10,952 nucleotides of DNA from Promethearchaeota archaeon (lineage in GTDB: Archaea > Asgardarchaeota > Lokiarchaeia > Sigynarchaeales > SOKP01): assembly GCA_019057975.1 (NCBI GenBank), contig JAHLWJ010000140.1, forward strand, positions 1 through 10,952. Reading direction: 5' to 3'. Each line of letters begins with the position of its first letter. Position 1 is the stretch's first letter. Below the pieces are notes generated by a model, which worked only from the letters and a program-made list of their open reading frames with translations, was not told where the DNA came from and ran no database searches. Made by a program: the position numbers and the translations under genes. Shown piece after piece: positions 1 to 6,720 of the stretch.

Positions 1-13
1 ATAGAAAACATTC

Positions 14-22
14 TTTTAAAAT
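14..22 (+). promoter_or_regulatory. Candidate TATA box of the JAMM gene
   Basis: TTTTAAAAT lies 18 bases before the ATG at 41, with its centre about 23 bases away. That is slightly closer than the roughly 26-base spacing of the better promoters in this window. It would give a leaderless or nearly leaderless transcript, in keeping with the lack of a Shine-Dalgarno site before this start. The base composition is very AT-rich here, so chance is a real alternative. Confidence 0.25.
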
Positions 23-40
23 CGTAGTTATATTTACATA

Positions 41-706
41 ATGATTAAAGAAATTGAGATACAATATCAAAATATTATAGAACATTTTCCTAACGCTGAA
101 ACTATTGAAAGTAAAATTTCTCATATTAAAATTGGATTAATTAAGGGGATTATCTTAGAAATTGACTATTCTAAATATCCTAAAAAACCAAAAGTTAAGC
201 TTATTAACCAATCTGGGACAGTTTATAAAAAATTAAATAATGATATTACTCCTTTAAAAAATTGGAAAATAATTAAGACTAAGTCTATTTTAGATGTGAT
301 TAATGAAATTATTTTTATTTTAGAGGATCTACAATCAAATACGGTCAAAATAAAAAGGGATTTATTAGTTGGGTTTTTAGCGTTATGTCGGGCACATCAT
401 CCAAAAGAATTTTTAGGGATCCTTGAAATGGATAATAACATATTTACAGAATTTATATTACCTCCAGGCGCAATTACTTCAAGAAATTCAGGAGTATTTT
501 TTCCGAGTAGAATTCCAATAAATCGATATTATCAAGGAACTATTCATTCACATCCATCTGGAAATGTAATCCCTTCTTTACAAGATTTAAATAGTGTATT
601 TAAAGGAAACAGATTTCATTTCATTGTAGGATTTCCATATAGTTTAAACAATATTAAATGTTTTGATAAAAATGGCACAGAACTTCAATTTAAAGTGATT
701 GACTAA
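41..706 (+). CDS. JAMM/MPN metallopeptidase with N-terminal RWD/UBC-like domain
   Basis: A 221-residue protein with two parts. Residues about 105-221 form a JAMM (MPN+) zinc peptidase domain: Glu123 in HPKEFLG fits the catalytic glutamate, and H169-S-H171-P followed by S179 and D182 gives the exact HxHx(10)D zinc-binding pattern with the usual serine. Members of this family (Rpn11, AMSH, archaeal JAMM1) cut isopeptide bonds and remove ubiquitin or SAMP-type modifiers. Residues about 1-98 look like an RWD/UBC fold: an opening helix, a strand, a YPKKPKV motif (46-52) resembling the E2 YPxxPPxV, a conserved Trp75, and a closing helix (82-97). This part contains no cysteine, so it cannot act as an E2 and would be a binding module. 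There are no signal or membrane segments, so a cytosolic role is expected. No Shine-Dalgarno site precedes the ATG. The JAMM call is firm; the RWD/UBC call is fold-pattern inference. Confidence 0.85.
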   Translation: MIKEIEIQYQNIIEHFPNAETIESKISHIKIGLIKGIILEIDYSKYPKKPKVKLINQSGTVYKKLNNDITPLKNWKIIKTKSILDVINEIIFILEDLQSNTVKIKRDLLVGFLALCRAHHPKEFLGILEMDNNIFTEFILPPGAITSRNSGVFFPSRIPINRYYQGTIHSHPSGNVIPSLQDLNSVFKGNRFHFIVGFPYSLNNIKCFDKNGTELQFKVID

Positions 707-803
707 TATACAATTACTTTTTCAAAATTAAAATTAAGATAAATTCATAAATTTTAAATTAAACACTTAGGATTTATAATATTTTGAATTTTAATTATAA
801 CTA

Positions 804-2036
804 TTACATTCTCTCTGTAAGTATTGAAATTATATTATTCCCAAATCCACCAAAGTTGCATGTAATTCCTGTTTCGGCACCTTCAACTTGTCTTCTACCT
901 GCTTCTCCTCTTAATTGCCAATATAACTCTACAACTTGAGCAACTCCAGTAGCACCTAAGGGATGGCCTCGTGCTTTCAATCCACCCGAGGGATTAATCG
1001 GAATTTTTCCACCGATTTCTGTCACCCCATCATGGGCGGCTTTAGCCCCTTCTCCTTTTTTAAAGAAACCAATATCTTCTGATTGAACAGCTTCAAGGAT
1101 CTCAAATGCATCATGCAGTTCTGCTACATCTATATCTTCGGGAGTTTTTTTTGCCATTTTATATGCTTGCTCTGAACATAGTCTTAATGCTTTCAAGGTG
1201 GTAAGATCTTCGCGTTCAAAAACTATCTGAGTATCAGTTGCTTGGCCTATACCAGAAATTAAAACAGGATCATCACAATATTCTTTGGATTTTTCAGCAT
1301 TACATAAAACCAAAGCTGCTGCCCCATCTGAGAGGGGACAAATATGAAAAAGTCTTAATGGGTCAGCAATTATAGGATTGGATTTATCATCTTTAAGGAA
1401 ATCATAAACATTATCCCAATTTCCTCTACCTTTTTGAATAGCGCTTTCCATAAATCTCTCAATAGTCCGCTGAAAATGCGCATTCGGATTCATTGCTCCA
1501 TTTTTATGATTTTTAATTGCTATATCTGAAATCCAATCAAGTTTGGCATTGTATTTTTCAAGATAAGCTCGTGTTAATAACCCCGCGAAAGAAGGAAGAG
1601 AAACACCATGAGGTCTTTCTGCTTCTGGATGTGTTAAAGTAGCTACATTCGAAGTAACATAACCTGGAGTTGTAATATGAGTCATTTTTTCACCTCCGAC
1701 CACTAATACTAAATCACTCATTCCAGAAGCAATCGCTTGAAAACCAACTTTAACTGCTGACCCTCCGCTAGCAGGTCCATTTTTAATATGATCTGCAGCG
1801 GCAGGAATTAAACTGATCCTATCTACAAGAGCACTCGCAATACCCGCAGTTTTATTAAAGATTTCTGGACTCATTGCTCCTACATACACCGAATCAAAAT
1901 CTTTATTACTAGTGTTTGAATCTTCAATCGCGGTCAATGATGCTTCACATAAAAGATCCATTAATCCTTTATCTTGTAGCCTTCCAAATTTCGTATGTCC
2001 TACTCCAATAATCGCAACTTTATTCATGACAAACAT
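804..2036 (-). CDS. SCP2/archaeal-type thiolase homologue lacking the nucleophilic cysteine
   Basis: A 410-residue thiolase-superfamily protein of the archaeal acetyl-CoA acetyltransferase/SCP2 type, beginning with the usual KVAIIGVGHTKFG. The catalytic histidines are present: H308 in ELHDAF and H358 in GGLKARGHPLGATG. The C-terminal active-site loop reads CNFGGFG (C393). The first-half motif normally reads CASGG, but here it is PASGG, with Pro88 at the place of the acyl-accepting cysteine. Without that residue a covalent acyl-enzyme cannot form in the usual way, so retro-Claisen thiolysis is doubtful. Related cysteine-less thiolase-like proteins act as aldolases with a DUF35 partner, but no DUF35 gene is seen here. 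It is the last gene after etfB-etfA, 26 bases after etfA, so a CoA-ester role is likely. The ATG at 2027 (residue 4) is an equally good start and matches relatives better. Length is normal. Confidence 0.85.
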   Translation of the reverse strand: MFVMNKVAIIGVGHTKFGRLQDKGLMDLLCEASLTAIEDSNTSNKDFDSVYVGAMSPEIFNKTAGIASALVDRISLIPAAADHIKNGPASGGSAVKVGFQAIASGMSDLVLVVGGEKMTHITTPGYVTSNVATLTHPEAERPHGVSLPSFAGLLTRAYLEKYNAKLDWISDIAIKNHKNGAMNPNAHFQRTIERFMESAIQKGRGNWDNVYDFLKDDKSNPIIADPLRLFHICPLSDGAAALVLCNAEKSKEYCDDPVLISGIGQATDTQIVFEREDLTTLKALRLCSEQAYKMAKKTPEDIDVAELHDAFEILEAVQSEDIGFFKKGEGAKAAHDGVTEIGGKIPINPSGGLKARGHPLGATGVAQVVELYWQLRGEAGRRQVEGAETGITCNFGGFGNNIISILTERM

Positions 2037-2062
2037 ATCTTTTAAAATTAATAATTTAGGAA

Positions 2063-3064
2063 TTAATATTGAGATAATTTTTCCTTCAAAGCTTCTGTTA
2101 GTAGCGGGACAATAACTTTATAATCGCCTACAATACCATAATCACACACATCAAATATGGGCGCATTAGGATCTTTATTAATCGCAATAATCTTTTTACT
2201 GCTTTTCATGCCAACTAAATGTTGTGTTGTGCCGGATATCCCACATGCAATATATATATTTGGGCATACAACTGTGCCACTTTGTCCTACTTGACATGAT
2301 TTTGAGATCCAACCCGCATCAACTGCTGCTCTACTCGCACCTACCGCAGCATTCAAAACACCTGCTAATTCATTAATGATTTTAAAATTTTCTTTACTCC
2401 CAATTCCTCTACCCCCCGATACAATGACATCTGCCTCATCAATTGGTTTTATATCTATTACTGTTGTTTCAATTTTTTCAGTTACTTTTGTTTTAAGTTG
2501 ATTAGGATCTATATCTATAGGAACATTAATAATTTCAGGCTGGTTTTTCTCTAGTGCTTCTGATCTCTCCATTACATTCGGTCTCACAGTTGCCATTTGG
2601 GGTCTGTTGTTGGGGCATATTATATCTGCTAAATAATTTCCTCCATATACTGTACGAGTTTGTACTAAATTACCGTCTTGAATATCTAACTCAATGCAGT
2701 CTGCTGTTAAACCTGTCTCCAACGCAGCTGCTAGCCTTGGAGCTAAATCTCTTCCAAGCTTAGTTGCAGGAAATAATAGTATACTTGGCATATATTCCTT
2801 AATTAGGTTTATAAGTATTGAAGAAAATGTTTCAGTAAGGTACTCCCCTAGTATCGAATCCTCACATAAATAAATTCTGTCTATACCATGATAGGAGAAA
2901 TCTTCACAGAATTTCGATACATTGCTACCAAGAAGAACAACACATATTTTCTCATTAGATTTTTTTGCCAGTTCTTTAGCCTTTCCCAGAATTTCAAAAG
3001 AGACTCCTCTTATAATAGTTTTCTTAAACTCAACAAATACCCATATATCTTTATTTTCTGCCAT
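2063..3064 (-). CDS. etfA: Electron transfer flavoprotein, alpha subunit
   Basis: A 333-residue EtfA, a normal length. The N-terminal nucleotide-fold domain covers about 5-190, with ATKLGRDLAPRLAA at 101-114. The FAD-binding C-terminal domain follows from about 210: SGGRGIG (216-222), ASRAAVDAGW (243-252), VGQSG (259-263), then GISGTTQHLVGM (275-286) and INKDPNAPIF (295-304), the standard ETF-alpha signature. The GxTGK loop reads GQSGT, so its lysine is replaced. It pairs with EtfB to accept electrons from the acyl-CoA dehydrogenase encoded just upstream in the cluster. Only two bases separate it from the etfB stop, and a full GGTGAT Shine-Dalgarno site sits inside the etfB 3' end, which points to translational coupling. 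No FixCX or ETF:quinone oxidoreductase gene is in the window. Confidence 0.95.
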   Translation of the reverse strand: MAENKDIWVFVEFKKTIIRGVSFEILGKAKELAKKSNEKICVVLLGSNVSKFCEDFSYHGIDRIYLCEDSILGEYLTETFSSILINLIKEYMPSILLFPATKLGRDLAPRLAAALETGLTADCIELDIQDGNLVQTRTVYGGNYLADIICPNNRPQMATVRPNVMERSEALEKNQPEIINVPIDIDPNQLKTKVTEKIETTVIDIKPIDEADVIVSGGRGIGSKENFKIINELAGVLNAAVGASRAAVDAGWISKSCQVGQSGTVVCPNIYIACGISGTTQHLVGMKSSKKIIAINKDPNAPIFDVCDYGIVGDYKVIVPLLTEALKEKLSQY

Positions 3065-3066
3065 AA

Positions 3067-3852
3067 TTAAATCACCTTATCTTTATTTAATAGTTCCATT
3101 AATTTTTCTATTGCTGCTTCCGGTTCATCAGTAATTACAATGCCTTGCTCTCTCTTTGGAGGTTTATAGAGCTTTATAATTCTTATTAAGGATCCAGCAG
3201 AACCAAATTTACTCTTATCGCCTTTTATATCCTCTGCATTCCAAAACTCAAACGGTTTTTTTTGGGCAGCAATTATTTTGGGTAAAGGCGGTATGGTTGG
3301 TTGATAATATGATGGTGGTATTCCCGATATAACTAATGGAAGCAGGGATTCTATTACGCTATACCCTTCATCTGTTTGGGCTTTTATTTTAATTTTTCTA
3401 ATTTCTATATTCTCAATGCTCTCGGCATACGTCACTTGTGGAAGATCTAATATCTCAGCTATCTCTGGTCCAACTTGACCTGAACCAGTATCAAGAGAAG
3501 AATTACCACAAAAAATAATATCATAATCACCAATTTTCTTTAATGCTGCAGCAAGGATATTGGATGTTCCAAAAGTGTCGGATTCTAGAAATTCTTCATC
3601 ATTAAGCAGTATTGCTTTATCAGCGCCTAACGCTAAACATCTCATCAGTGTGCTTTTTGTTTCCGGCTCACCCATAGAAATTGCTATAATCTCATCTCCT
3701 TCCTTTCTTATTTTAATAGCTTCTTCTAAAACAAATTGATCAAAAAAATTTATAATTGTTGAGACTCCTTTTTTCAATACTCTATTTGTATTCGGATCGA
3801 TTTTAAGGTCGTTTGATTCAGGGACCTGCTTTACACATACGATAAATCTCAT
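3067..3852 (-). CDS. etfB: Electron transfer flavoprotein, beta subunit
   Basis: A 261-residue EtfB of normal length, starting MRFIVCVKQVPES. NFFDQFVLEEAIKI (35-48) and ALGADKAILL (74-83) are family signatures. The nucleotide-binding stretch reads LDTGSGQVGPEIAEILDLP (120-138). Mammalian and proteobacterial ETFs have a D-x-x-x-QTGQ type sequence here, while clostridial ETFs that bifurcate electrons have QVGP, so this protein resembles the latter. In the bifurcating type EtfB carries the FAD that reacts with NADH; in the ordinary type it binds AMP. Its partner is EtfA, encoded two bases downstream. A TATA box centred about 26 bases before the ATG suggests its own leaderless promoter, with a 20-base palindrome just upstream. 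The family is certain; the bifurcating type is inferred from one motif. Confidence 0.94.
   Translation of the reverse strand: MRFIVCVKQVPESNDLKIDPNTNRVLKKGVSTIINFFDQFVLEEAIKIRKEGDEIIAISMGEPETKSTLMRCLALGADKAILLNDEEFLESDTFGTSNILAAALKKIGDYDIIFCGNSSLDTGSGQVGPEIAEILDLPQVTYAESIENIEIRKIKIKAQTDEGYSVIESLLPLVISGIPPSYYQPTIPPLPKIIAAQKKPFEFWNAEDIKGDKSKFGSAGSLIRIIKLYKPPKREQGIVITDEPEAAIEKLMELLNKDKVI
3071..3076 (-). promoter_or_regulatory. Ribosome binding site for etfA within etfB
   Basis: On the minus strand GGTGAT precedes the etfA ATG by six bases and overlaps the last codons of etfB. It is a perfect match to the archaeal 16S rRNA anti-Shine-Dalgarno sequence and fixes the etfA start. Confidence 0.7.
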
Positions 3853-3874
3853 AGTCCTAAAAAAAGGTTAATTG

Positions 3875-3882
3875 ATATAAAA
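3875..3882 (-). promoter_or_regulatory. TATA box of the etfB-etfA-thiolase unit
   Basis: The minus strand reads TTTTATAT with 22 bases between it and the etfB ATG, so the centre is about 26 bases upstream. This is the spacing expected for a leaderless archaeal transcript, and the same spacing is seen before the transglutaminase-like and enoyl-CoA hydratase genes. It suggests etfB-etfA-thiolase can be transcribed independently of the acyl-CoA dehydrogenase gene. Confidence 0.5.
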
Positions 3883-3890
3883 TATTTAAT

Positions 3891-3910
3891 TTAAATCTTT
3901 GAAGATTTAA
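3891..3910. repeat. Perfect 9-bp inverted repeat upstream of etfB (operator-like)
   Basis: TTAAATCTT-TG-AAGATTTAA is a perfect inverted repeat with a two-base spacer. It starts eight bases upstream of the etfB TATA box, where archaeal activators or repressors often bind. A two-base loop would be poor as an RNA hairpin on its own, although on the plus strand it is followed by a T-rich tract (3911-3920). A regulator-binding site is the more likely reading. Confidence 0.45.
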
Positions 3911-3923
3911 TTTATTTTTTATG

Positions 3924-3938
3924 AAAAATTAAAAAAAA
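3924..3938 (-). terminator. T-rich terminator after the acyl-CoA dehydrogenase gene
   Basis: On the minus strand, T8 then AA then T5 begins ten bases after the acyl-CoA dehydrogenase stop codon. Archaeal RNA polymerase terminates at such U-tracts without needing a hairpin. Together with the downstream etfB TATA box this suggests at least partial termination between the two genes. Confidence 0.4.
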
Positions 3939-3948
3939 GTTATTGAAA

Positions 3949-5139
3949 TTATTTGTAGGATATTAATTCCTTACCAAGCAATTCTCTGGAAACAATCATC
4001 TTCATAACTTCACGAGTACCCTCAGCTAACGAAAAGGATCTTACTGCCCTCCATGCTGCTTGGTCTGGGCATTCTCTAGAATATCCAAAAGCACCCTGCC
4101 ACTGTATCACGTCATTTATAGCTTCGCAAGCCCAATCAGAAGCAAACATTTTTGACATGGCAACAATTTTACTTGTTTCAAATCTGTTTCCTTTACCTTC
4201 TTGTTCTAAATCAATAGCCCTTAACGCTTCATAACCTAATCTTTTAAGCATCTCTAGTTTTGTATAATGTTCTGCTAATCTAAAGTTAATTTCTTGGAAT
4301 TTTGCTAAAGGTTTTCCAAAAACCTTTCTTTCTTTTACATAATTCATTCCATTCTCTAATGATTTCAGACCGGCTGCTGCACAGATGACTGCAATTAATG
4401 CTCTCGCATATTCATATCCTTCATGGATGATATAGAATCCCTTGTTTTCTTCACCAACTATATAGTGTTTAGGAATTTTTACGTTATCGATCGAAAATCC
4501 TCCGCATGAAATACCTTCACGACCTAAATCTTCGATATAAGTGGGTGTAATTCCCTCAGCTGTTAAAGGTAAGTAAAACACGGTCATTCCCCTTGAGCCT
4601 AACTCAGGAGTTTGATGAGCAATAGTAATATGACCACCTCCATTAGTCACTGCTTCTCGTACGCCACTAATATACATTTTTTCACCATTAACTATGAAGA
4701 AATCTCCATCCTTTTTAATATTCGTTTTTCCACCTACAACATCAGTTCCACCACTACTTTCAGTAGTAGCAATTCCTAGAAACCAATCCCCTGCGGTAGC
4801 TTTAGGAAATATTTCTTTTTTTGCTTCTTCAGTCCCATATTTGTTTAGTAGAAAACCCCACGCAGCTTGAACTAGATAAAACACGCATGTCGAACCTGTA
4901 CAGTCTCCTTTAGCTAATTCTTCTGCGATAACTCCTGCTGTAACGGCATTTAATCCAGAACCTCCATAGGCAGGATCTGCTGTACATGCAAGTAAACCTA
5001 ATTCTGCCATACCTTTTATAACGTCTTGCGGAATCTCCTTGTTTTTTTCCATCTCAAGTGCAATTGGAGCAATTTTTCTTTGGGCAAATTCTGAAACACT
5101 CTGCTTAATTAATTTTTGCTCTTCTGTAAATTCTATCAT
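3949..5139 (-). CDS. Acyl-CoA dehydrogenase
   Basis: A 396-residue FAD-dependent acyl-CoA dehydrogenase, the usual length. It oxidises acyl-CoA to trans-2-enoyl-CoA and gives the electrons to ETF. The N-terminal helical domain is at about 1-117. The middle beta domain carries GIATTESSGGTD (122-133), the family's TEPxxGSD-like flavin motif. The C-terminal helical domain has ERKVFGKPLAKFQ (270-282), QWQGAFGYSRECP (346-358) and AEGT (372-375); Glu373 fits the catalytic base of the short/medium-chain enzymes (Glu376 in MCAD). Chain-length preference cannot be read from the sequence. It lies between the classical thiolase and etfB on the same strand, 119 bases after the one and 96 before the other, with T-rich tracts in both gaps. 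AAAGGT stands about nine bases before the ATG. Confidence 0.95.
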   Translation of the reverse strand: MIEFTEEQKLIKQSVSEFAQRKIAPIALEMEKNKEIPQDVIKGMAELGLLACTADPAYGGSGLNAVTAGVIAEELAKGDCTGSTCVFYLVQAAWGFLLNKYGTEEAKKEIFPKATAGDWFLGIATTESSGGTDVVGGKTNIKKDGDFFIVNGEKMYISGVREAVTNGGGHITIAHQTPELGSRGMTVFYLPLTAEGITPTYIEDLGREGISCGGFSIDNVKIPKHYIVGEENKGFYIIHEGYEYARALIAVICAAAGLKSLENGMNYVKERKVFGKPLAKFQEINFRLAEHYTKLEMLKRLGYEALRAIDLEQEGKGNRFETSKIVAMSKMFASDWACEAINDVIQWQGAFGYSRECPDQAAWRAVRSFSLAEGTREVMKMIVSRELLGKELISYK

Positions 5140-5172
5140 AAGATTTATACCTTTAAATTAATTTTTTTAAGT

Positions 5173-5180
5173 TTTTATAA
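5173..5180 (-). promoter_or_regulatory. Candidate TATA box of the acyl-CoA dehydrogenase gene
   Basis: The minus strand reads TTATAAAA, with 33 bases between it and the ATG. Transcription would start a few bases before the AAAGGT ribosome-site-like sequence or within it, giving a very short leader. The surrounding AT-richness makes this tentative. Confidence 0.3.
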
Positions 5181-5232
5181 GATTAAAATTCAATCGTAAA
5201 CTTTAAACTTATTCAATTTGATAACGCAAGAG

Positions 5233-5245
5233 AAAAAAATAAAAA
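5233..5245 (-). terminator. T-rich terminator after the classical thiolase gene
   Basis: T5-A-T7 on the minus strand starts thirteen bases after the thiolase stop codon. It fits an archaeal U-tract terminator and would separate the thiolase transcript from the acyl-CoA dehydrogenase gene, perhaps incompletely. Confidence 0.4.
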
Positions 5246-5258
5246 GTTATTGACATTC

Positions 5259-6605
5259 TTATTTTGGATGCTCATTTCGTATAATTGTGGCAGCACCCAT
5301 ACCTAACCCTACACACATTGAAGATATTGCATATTCTTTGCCAGATTCTTCCAATTGGTGAAGGTTTGAACCTATTAAACGGGTTCCAGTCATCCCTGTT
5401 GGATGTCCCAAAGCAATTGCCCCACCCCAGGGATTAAATCGTTCATCTTTCCAATCTAATCCTAAATCATAGCAACTAGCATATACAACAGGGCTAAAGG
5501 CTTCATTTACTTCAATAAAATCCATGTCATCTAAAGTCATATTTGCCCGTTTTACAGCTTCTGGGATTGCTTTTATCGGTCCGGTTAGCATGAGAACTGG
5601 ATCAGTTCCAACAACCGCGAAGTTAACTATACTTGCTCTTATTTTAAGGCCATATTCTTCGGCTAGCTCTCTTGTCACCCATAATTGAGCAGCAGCACCA
5701 TCAGTTGTAGGACAGCTATTACCTGCAGTTAGAAAAGCCTTACTTTTTCTTCCAGCAATCGTTCTTAAACTTGATAATTTTTCCATTGAGGTGGTAGGGC
5801 GGGGTGTTTCATCTTTTTCAGTTAGTACTGACAAACTTGGATCTTTCGCGATCTCTTTCTTTTCATTTAACATAGGATTTCCATTCTCGTCAATTTTAGG
5901 ACACCATATAGGTTCGATTTCTTTTCCTCTTTTATCCCATGTGGAGCATGCTTTCTTATGAGAATGTAGAGATAAGCCATCTAATTCATTTCTAAATTCT
6001 TCCAAGGTTTTACCAGATTTATCCCTCCAAACTGCTCCAAGGTAATGAGCAGCAGTAATCTGATCTGCCATTTGGGCTTTATATTCTTGTGCTTTTCGTA
6101 CTACCTCAGGATTTGATTGGATCTTTTTATTTGGTGGTATCATTACAGCTTTATTTTGTTCTCTATCAAATATATACGTATCTGACATTATGGGATACTT
6201 ATTTTGAACTTCTACACCTCCACATATTACGCAATCATGGATTCCTGATGCAATTGCCTGCCATGAAGACATCACAGCTTGAGCTCCACCAGCACATTGC
6301 CGATTTATAGACATCCCTGGTACACTTACAGGTAAATGAGCAGCTAATGCTGCAGTTCTTCCAATATCTAGAGCGCAATCACCAATTTGACTATTACAAG
6401 CAACGATAGAATCTCCTATTAAGCTTAGATCAAATTTATTGCGTTTTAGTATGGTTTCATAGCAATGAACAACAAGATCATCTCCTCTATGCCATACAAT
6501 AGTACCTCTTCTTTTACCCATAGGTGTTCTAACATAATCTACAAGTACAGGCTCTCGTTTAGGGTCTTTGAAGTATTTTTCATACATACTTACTGGTTCA
6601 GCCAT
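5259..6605 (-). CDS. Acetyl-CoA C-acyltransferase (classical beta-ketothiolase)
   Basis: A 448-residue thiolase with all four classical active-site elements: Cys104 in NRQCAGGAQA (nucleophile), N367-E-A-F370, His401 in GHPTGMTGTR and Cys431 in MCVGLGMG. It should cleave 3-ketoacyl-CoA with CoA to acetyl-CoA plus a shortened acyl-CoA, the last step of beta-oxidation, or run in reverse to make acetoacetyl-CoA. It is about 50 residues longer than typical enzymes. The extra length is an N-terminal lead of about 17 residues and an insertion at about 236-266, before the conserved PRPTTSMEKL segment. It is the first gene of the minus-strand beta-oxidation block and diverges from the radical SAM gene. 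No strong ribosome site precedes the ATG, so it may be leaderless. Complete catalytic residues make it the working thiolase of the pair in this window. Confidence 0.94.
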   Translation of the reverse strand: MAEPVSMYEKYFKDPKREPVLVDYVRTPMGKRRGTIVWHRGDDLVVHCYETILKRNKFDLSLIGDSIVACNSQIGDCALDIGRTAALAAHLPVSVPGMSINRQCAGGAQAVMSSWQAIASGIHDCVICGGVEVQNKYPIMSDTYIFDREQNKAVMIPPNKKIQSNPEVVRKAQEYKAQMADQITAAHYLGAVWRDKSGKTLEEFRNELDGLSLHSHKKACSTWDKRGKEIEPIWCPKIDENGNPMLNEKKEIAKDPSLSVLTEKDETPRPTTSMEKLSSLRTIAGRKSKAFLTAGNSCPTTDGAAAQLWVTRELAEEYGLKIRASIVNFAVVGTDPVLMLTGPIKAIPEAVKRANMTLDDMDFIEVNEAFSPVVYASCYDLGLDWKDERFNPWGGAIALGHPTGMTGTRLIGSNLHQLEESGKEYAISSMCVGLGMGAATIIRNEHPK

Positions 6606-6720
6606 TATATCTCAATTTATTTTAAATTTTCTAGAGTTTAATGAAATCTAATTAATTAATTTTTTTTAATATTGAAAATTGTTTGATATGAAAATATCCT
6701 TAATATTAAGTGAAGAAAAA
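6606..6720. promoter_or_regulatory. Divergent promoter region, thiolase / radical SAM
   Basis: This 115-base region between two divergent genes is extremely AT-rich. Minus-strand AAATTTAAAATA (6619-6630) is the best TATA candidate for the thiolase, though a few bases closer to its ATG than ideal. On the plus side T-rich sequence near 6661-6672 could hold the radical SAM promoter, and GTGA at 6710-6713 is its ribosome site. No convincing operator is seen. Confidence 0.35.
6710..6713 (+). promoter_or_regulatory. Ribosome binding site deciding the radical SAM start
   Basis: GTGA lies seven bases before the ATG at 6721, the right distance for an archaeal Shine-Dalgarno site. The upstream in-frame starts, TTG at 6679 and ATG at 6688, have no such site, so 6721 is preferred. 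Confidence 0.45.

Noticed and set aside
707..803. Terminator between the convergent JAMM and thiolase genes
   Set aside because: Only one T5 run (717-721, plus strand) and no stable hairpin or long T-run on the minus strand; too weak to annotate.
1912..2115. Open frame on the plus strand opposite the 5' end of the cysteine-less thiolase gene
   Set aside because: It lies antisense to conserved thiolase coding sequence, has no recognisable domain and no ribosome site; a shadow frame.
2554..3134. Several plus-strand open frames opposite etfA
   Set aside because: All overlap well-conserved EtfA coding sequence and read as hydrophobic shadow translations.
5190..5215. AAACTTT/AAACTT repeat upstream of the acyl-CoA dehydrogenase gene as a possible operator
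   Set aside because: It is a short imperfect direct repeat in very AT-rich sequence, not clearly above chance.
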